A stretch of DNA of 64,000 nt, taken from NCBI GenBank assembly GCA_958496175.1, contig OY292277.1, forward strand, positions 4,278,001 to 4,342,000, given 5' to 3'. The notes beneath the pieces were generated by a model. It saw only the letters and a program-made list of their open reading frames with translations. It had not been told where the DNA came from and ran no database searches. The translations under genes were made by a program, and so were the position numbers. Shown here piece by piece: positions 59,749 to 64,000 of this stretch. How positions within the stretch are numbered: the stretch's first letter is position 1; the number at the start of each line of letters is the position of its first letter. This DNA is from Sisyra terminalis (lineage: Eukaryota; Arthropoda; Insecta; Neuroptera; Sisyridae).

Positions 59749-61745
59749 AAGTGTGAATTTTCCGAAATTTTTTTTTGCCAATCGATGGGAAATCGTTCGT
59801 AGAGGTTTGTGGCAAAATAGTTTAGCGGTAGTTAATTAATTACGAAAAATTAATAAATTAGTCATTGATATAGTAAAATGTTAAGAATATAAAGTTTTAA
59901 GCAACTTACAATAACAAAAATGCAAGAGAATTTTGTAAACGGTTGGTTAAAACTAAAAAAAATAAAACAAAGAAAACTCAACAGAACCACCACCCTTCGA
60001 AAAATAATGGAAAGAAAAGGGAATTATGAAATTATTTTTTTCCTCAAACTATATTTTCCCAAAATTTTTCAAAAAAACAAAAATTGAAAACTAAAATAAC
60101 ACGCGTTTCCCCCAAATTTTTACATCGTTTGTGAAAATCAAGATCTCTCACAAAATTTTTTTTGAAAATATTTATATGTAGCAGAACATTAAGTGTTTAT
60201 TAAAATTCGAAAGTTATTTTCCTCACTTTCTCATTCAGCCAATTTTTCCAAACTAGTAAAAATCACAACAAAATTGAACTGCCTTTCCATATAAACATTT
60301 TTATCGTTTGTGAAAATTTTTATTGTTTGAATATTTATGTATAGTAGCATATAAAGAAATGAGAAAAATTATTTTTCACAAACGATGAAGATTTATGTGT
60401 ACAAAGCCTGTTGATTGATGTTTAATCTCGGCTAGTTTGAAAAAGTTGGCTGCATTAGAAAGCGTGGCAAATAATTTCCAAATTTCAAAAAACACTTAAT
60501 GTTCTACTTCAGAATTATATTTTCAAACAAATTTTGCCGGAAAAGTTGATTTCAAAAACAATGAAAATTTATGTGTGAAAAACCTGTTGATTAATGTTTA
60601 ATCTTTGGCTAGTTTGAAAAATATTTGAAAATATTCATATGAAGCAGAAAATTAAGTGTTAAGTAAAATTCAGAAATTATTTTCCTCACTTTCTCATTCA
60701 GCCAACTTTTCCAAACTAGTAAAAATCAAAAACACTTTGAACGGAATTTCCACAAATAATTTTTAATCGTTTGTGAAAATAAATTTTTCCGACCAAAAGT
60801 GTTTGATTATTTATATGTACCTATAGTAGCATATAAAGAAATGAAAAAAAATAATTTTCACAAACGATGAAAATTTATGTGTGCAAAGCCTGTTGATTGA
60901 TGTTTAATCTTTGGCTAGTTTGAAAAAATTGAGTGAATCAAAAACTGTAGAAAATAACTCCCGAATTTCAAAAAACACTCAATGTTCCTCTTCACAATTA
61001 TATTTTCAAAAATTCTTTATCAGAAAAGTTGATTTTCACAAACAATGGAAAAATTTGGGAGAAAATTGTGTTAAATTATTTTTCAATTTTTGTTTTTGTG
61101 GAAAATTTCGGGAAAATATAATTTGAGGAAAGACATTAATTTCATAAATGCTTTTTTTCCATTTTTTTCGAAACGGGGGAAGGTTCTGATAAGTTTTCTT
61201 TAACTGTTTTTTAGTTTTAGTTTAAATCTACTTTTTAGAATTATATATTCAAAAAATTTATGTGAGAAAACTTGAATTACACAAACGATAAAAATGAATA
61301 TGTGGAAAGCCAGTTCAATGTTGTTGTGATTTTTACTAGTTTGGAAAAATTGGCTGAATCAGAAACTGTAGAAAATAATTTCCGAATTGCAAGAAACATT
61401 TAATGTTCTACTTCAAAATTTTTTTGTGAGAAAACCTGATTTTCACAAACAATAAAAAAATTTGTGGAAACAGCGTGTTAAATTATGTTTCAATTTTTGT
61501 TTGTTTGTAAAATTTTGGGAAAATATAGTTTGAGGAAAAAATTAATTCTCCCGAATTTTTGTTATGGTATGTTGCTTAGAACCTTAAGTCTAACATTTTA
61601 CTATATCAATGACTAATAAATTAATTTTTCTTATTTAACTAATTACCACTAAACTATTTTGTCACAAACGAATCGATTTCTTTCACAAATCTCTACGAAC
61701 GATTTCCCATCGATTTGGAAAAAAAAAATCGGAAAATTCACACTT
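59749..61745. mobile_element. 2.0-kb TA-flanked foldback element with nested internal repeats
   Basis: The ends aagtgtgaattttccg are exact inverses and flanked by TA (59747-59748, 61746-61747). The inverted arms (about 200 bp) share cgatgggaaatcgttcgtag, caaaatagtttag and tagtcattgatatagtaaaa. The interior repeats cgtttgtgaaaa, catttagccaa-like and ggctagtttgaaaaa blocks in both orientations several times (60120-61530). No transposase is readable. Confidence 0.8.
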
Positions 61746-61747
61746 TA

Positions 61748-63111
61748 AAATTTTGTTGGCTATTCGGTATAGGGTAATAACATTGGCATTTTTTTCGCAA
61801 CACTTCCCGATCCAAAACAAACATGAAAAATGTCCAACTTCAACAATAAATCCAATTTTTCTTCGATTCAACTATAGAAATAAGTGGGAGGATTTGTTAG
61901 TTTTATGATTCAATAAAATCAAGGCGAAACGAAAAGATTAATGAAAGATAAATGAAATTAAAGAAAGTGTATAGTCGAAAATTTTATGCGCCATTTTCTC
62001 ATTCGTCCCAAACGTCTTACTCGCCTTAGGAAAAGTGTCACCTTTTGTGCGAAAATTGACGATTCTGTTTTATGTCTAATTTATGTTTATGGCATCTTCA
62101 TCGTCGTCGTCATGATGATGGGATTGAAATCCGCGATAGGGAAAGCTGCACGACGTAGCCAACGATGTTGAATTACTTGAGCATTCGTCTTTAAGCTCGT
62201 AGCACATAAAAACTATCATAAATTGGTCTGAAGAATCGCTGGCTCTTTGTGTTTATTATTATTATGATGATTCCATAATTTCATTTGGCCTCATAATGTA
62301 CCAAGTGGAAGTGTGAATAAATTTCGTTGAAAAGTCGCGCTTAAACATGAAAGCTTCACATTACGACAAAGTGAATTAAGGAAATTAAATCTTATGCCCT
62401 GTTCTCTACTCGCTGCCATTCCTATTCCTCCCCCCCCATTAACGTTCATCGTCTTCATTTGCAACACTCGAAATTTAAGACGAGTCGGCGGCAAATGAAA
62501 TATTTTTAATAATTTTAAATTATTTATGTAGATATAAATTGTAGAATGTGACGCCTCGCAAATTTCAAACGTGACTCTACATTTTTTATTTCAATTAAGA
62601 CTAATGTAACTCGTGTAATGCGAAGAAAAAAAAACACTTGGCATCGTGCAGATTGTCATCAATTTAAAATTTTCACAAATTTCCAATGGAAATCCATGGA
62701 AATTTCCTTGTTGTTCAATAATAGGATTATTTTGTGGTCTTACAGAAATTTGTTCAAGCTATTTGCAATAGAGATTTCCACCTACTATGTCTCTAAAATT
62801 TAAGAGATTATGATAAGATTTAGATCACTAATAATCGTTTAGTATAGCCTGAAACAATAATTACACCCAATTGGAGACCTATTAAACGTTTTGATGTGAA
62901 ATTTTTCTAAAAAAAAATAAATATGATTTTCAATCCATTGATGTAATAGAGATCAAAAATATACCGTAAACCTACGACCGTAGGCCTCAAATTATCCAAG
63001 CTTTATCCTAGTTTTTTTTTTCTGAATTTCAAAATTTCATTTTTTATTTTTAACATTGATAAATAATTAATTTATTATTTCCGAGTAACAATCAAAATAT
63101 TTACGAATAAT
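61748..63111. other. Stretch with a moderately GC-richer part (61980-62500), no recognised gene
   Basis: Short frames include 61986-62171 (+) and 62291-62494 (-), with catcgtcgtcgtcatgatga and a C9 run (62433-62441). No family or exon structure was recognised. Confidence 0.4.
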
Positions 63112-63312
63112 TTTGTATGTCGTATGACTCAATTTTCTTTATTATTTTCTTCGTTACGATACGCTTCATCAGTTTTTTCACCATCAGGTAATGTTGATTC
63201 TGTATTTATAGAACACATTGAACATTACCTGATGATGACAACCAAAGACAGTTAAAACAAGTAATAATCAAGAAAAAAATTGAGAAAATTGAGTCATATG
63301 ACCTACATAATT
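63112..63312. repeat. Inverted repeat related to 40.3 kb
   Basis: tatgtcgtatgactcaattt pairs with aaattgagtcatatgacctac across a centre near 63212, and caggtaatgtt pairs with aacattacctg inside. The - strand carries ctgatgaagcgtatcgtaac followed by gaag, a hammerhead-like relic. Confidence 0.65.
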
Positions 63313-63576
63313 ATTCATTTATATCATCTATATTTAAATACTATATTCTATATTTAAAACTAAAGTACTGCTAGAAAATAAAAATTCATCTATAAAAAAA
63401 TTGAAGATATCCAGTTTTTTTCAACTCAAATTACTTGTCTTTTCAGATAGAAACTTTCTGGTTTCCCTGATCTCTCGATACCTTAAAATATTAAAAACCT
63501 TAAAAACTTTCAAAATAAGATTTTTTCGCTGACTTTGAACACAAATTTGAACAGAAGTTCAAACAAAAATATTCGT

Positions 63577-63623
63577 GACGTATTGTCCAGATACGTATTT
63601 CGATTGCCAAGCATCTTCATCAG
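63577..63623 (-). ncRNA. Hammerhead-ribozyme-like core, copy 4a
   Basis: - strand CTGATGA (exact core), stem II agatgc...gcaatc, GAAA, and stem III hairpin acgtat/atacgt with loop ctggaca, ending in GTC (63577-63579). All catalytic-core bases are present. Confidence 0.55.
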
Positions 63624-63731
63624 TAGTCATCAAGTAGTTTGGATTACTCCGTAACTGCTTTGTGTTGATTCACCCAAATAAGTCAATCATCACAAAGCAG
63701 TTACGGAGTGATCCAAACTACTTGATGACCA

Positions 63732-63779
63732 CTGATGAAGATTGCTTGGCAATCAAAATACGTATCTGGGCAATACGTC
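63732..63779 (+). ncRNA. Hammerhead-ribozyme-like core, copy 4b
   Basis: CTGATGA, perfect stem II gattgc/gcaatc with loop ttg, then AAAA in place of GAAA, and stem III acgtat/atacgt ending in GTC (63777-63779). The G12 position is mutated. Confidence 0.45.
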
Positions 63780-63939
63780 ACGAATATTTTTGTTTGAACT
63801 TCTGTTCAAATTTATGTTTGTGGCATGATTTTTATAAATTATTATATTAAATTATACTACATAAATTGGACTGCAATATATCTTATATATTGTATACACA
63901 CTATAAAACTTTTGTAGAATAATGAAAATCAATACAACA

Positions 63940-64000
63940 TTGAACAAACTTTTCATACATAAATATTCATCGTTTGTGAAAATCAAGTTTTGTCCCAAAA
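63940..64000. repeat. Fragment like the interior of the 59.7-61.7 kb element
   Basis: attgaacaaacttttcatac and aatattcatcgtttgtgaaa follow the interior pattern of that foldback element. The window ends here. Confidence 0.5.

Larger units (their letters stand above)
63525..63905. mobile_element. Palindromic element with two opposed hammerhead-like modules, copy 4
   Basis: The best-preserved palindromic copy. Both arms keep aatttgaacagaagttcaaa, the hammerhead-like module and tacttgatga, around a loop near 63675. The right side continues to ttgtatacacac. The outer left arm is missing. Confidence 0.8.

Overview
This window looks like heterochromatin or repeat-rich intergenic DNA from an AT-rich eukaryote, most likely an arthropod and probably an insect. 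The evidence is Penelope-like retroelement relics (a reverse transcriptase block and a GIY-YIG endonuclease block), a dispersed element whose ends resemble a family common in insect genomes, a hAT-type MITE, many TA-flanked inverted-repeat elements, and the absence of any bacterial-style operon. I recognise no intact protein-coding gene, rRNA or functional tRNA.

Region 1 (1-25.4 kb) is one very large inverted structure. A satellite with a 186-bp monomer forms about 40 copies on the + strand (1-7460) and about 63 copies on the - strand (13738-25418). Between them lies a 6.3-kb spacer whose outer 1.55 kb on each side mirror each other about position 10599 with no difference I could see. The spacer core holds four copies (+ + - -) of a roughly 0.95-kb repeat, each with a tRNA-like pol III A/B-box module and several TGACGTCA sites. 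The monomer is exactly 62 codons long and open in one frame, so the arrays give open frames up to 2146 codons. The variants are mostly amino-acid changing, which argues for homogenised satellite rather than a gene. Shared variants show block duplications of 9, 10 and 20 monomers.

Region 2 (25.4-27.5 kb) holds a copy of the spacer edge, then a small terminal-inverted-repeat element with two diverged 182-bp monomers inside it. This is a plausible ancestor of the satellite. A decayed Penelope-like element on the - strand follows.

Region 3 (27.5-64 kb) is unique-looking AT-rich DNA crowded with foldback elements. At least three related subfamilies (here FB1, FB2, FB3) share TA target duplications and a short internal palindrome. 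Another family carries hammerhead-ribozyme-like cores (CUGANGA, stem II, GAAA, then a stem III hairpin ending in GUC) in five places. There is also a 2-kb TA-flanked foldback element, a hAT-type MITE, a 343-bp direct duplication bracketing a repeat, and a second Penelope relic. A few GC-richer islands could be exons or regulatory DNA: 45.3-45.7, 54.5-55.0, 59.4-59.6 and 62.0-62.5 kb.

Nearly every repeat family in the window is organised as an inverted repeat, from a 65-bp hairpin to the 25-kb structure. Comparisons were made by eye; identity and copy counts are approximate.
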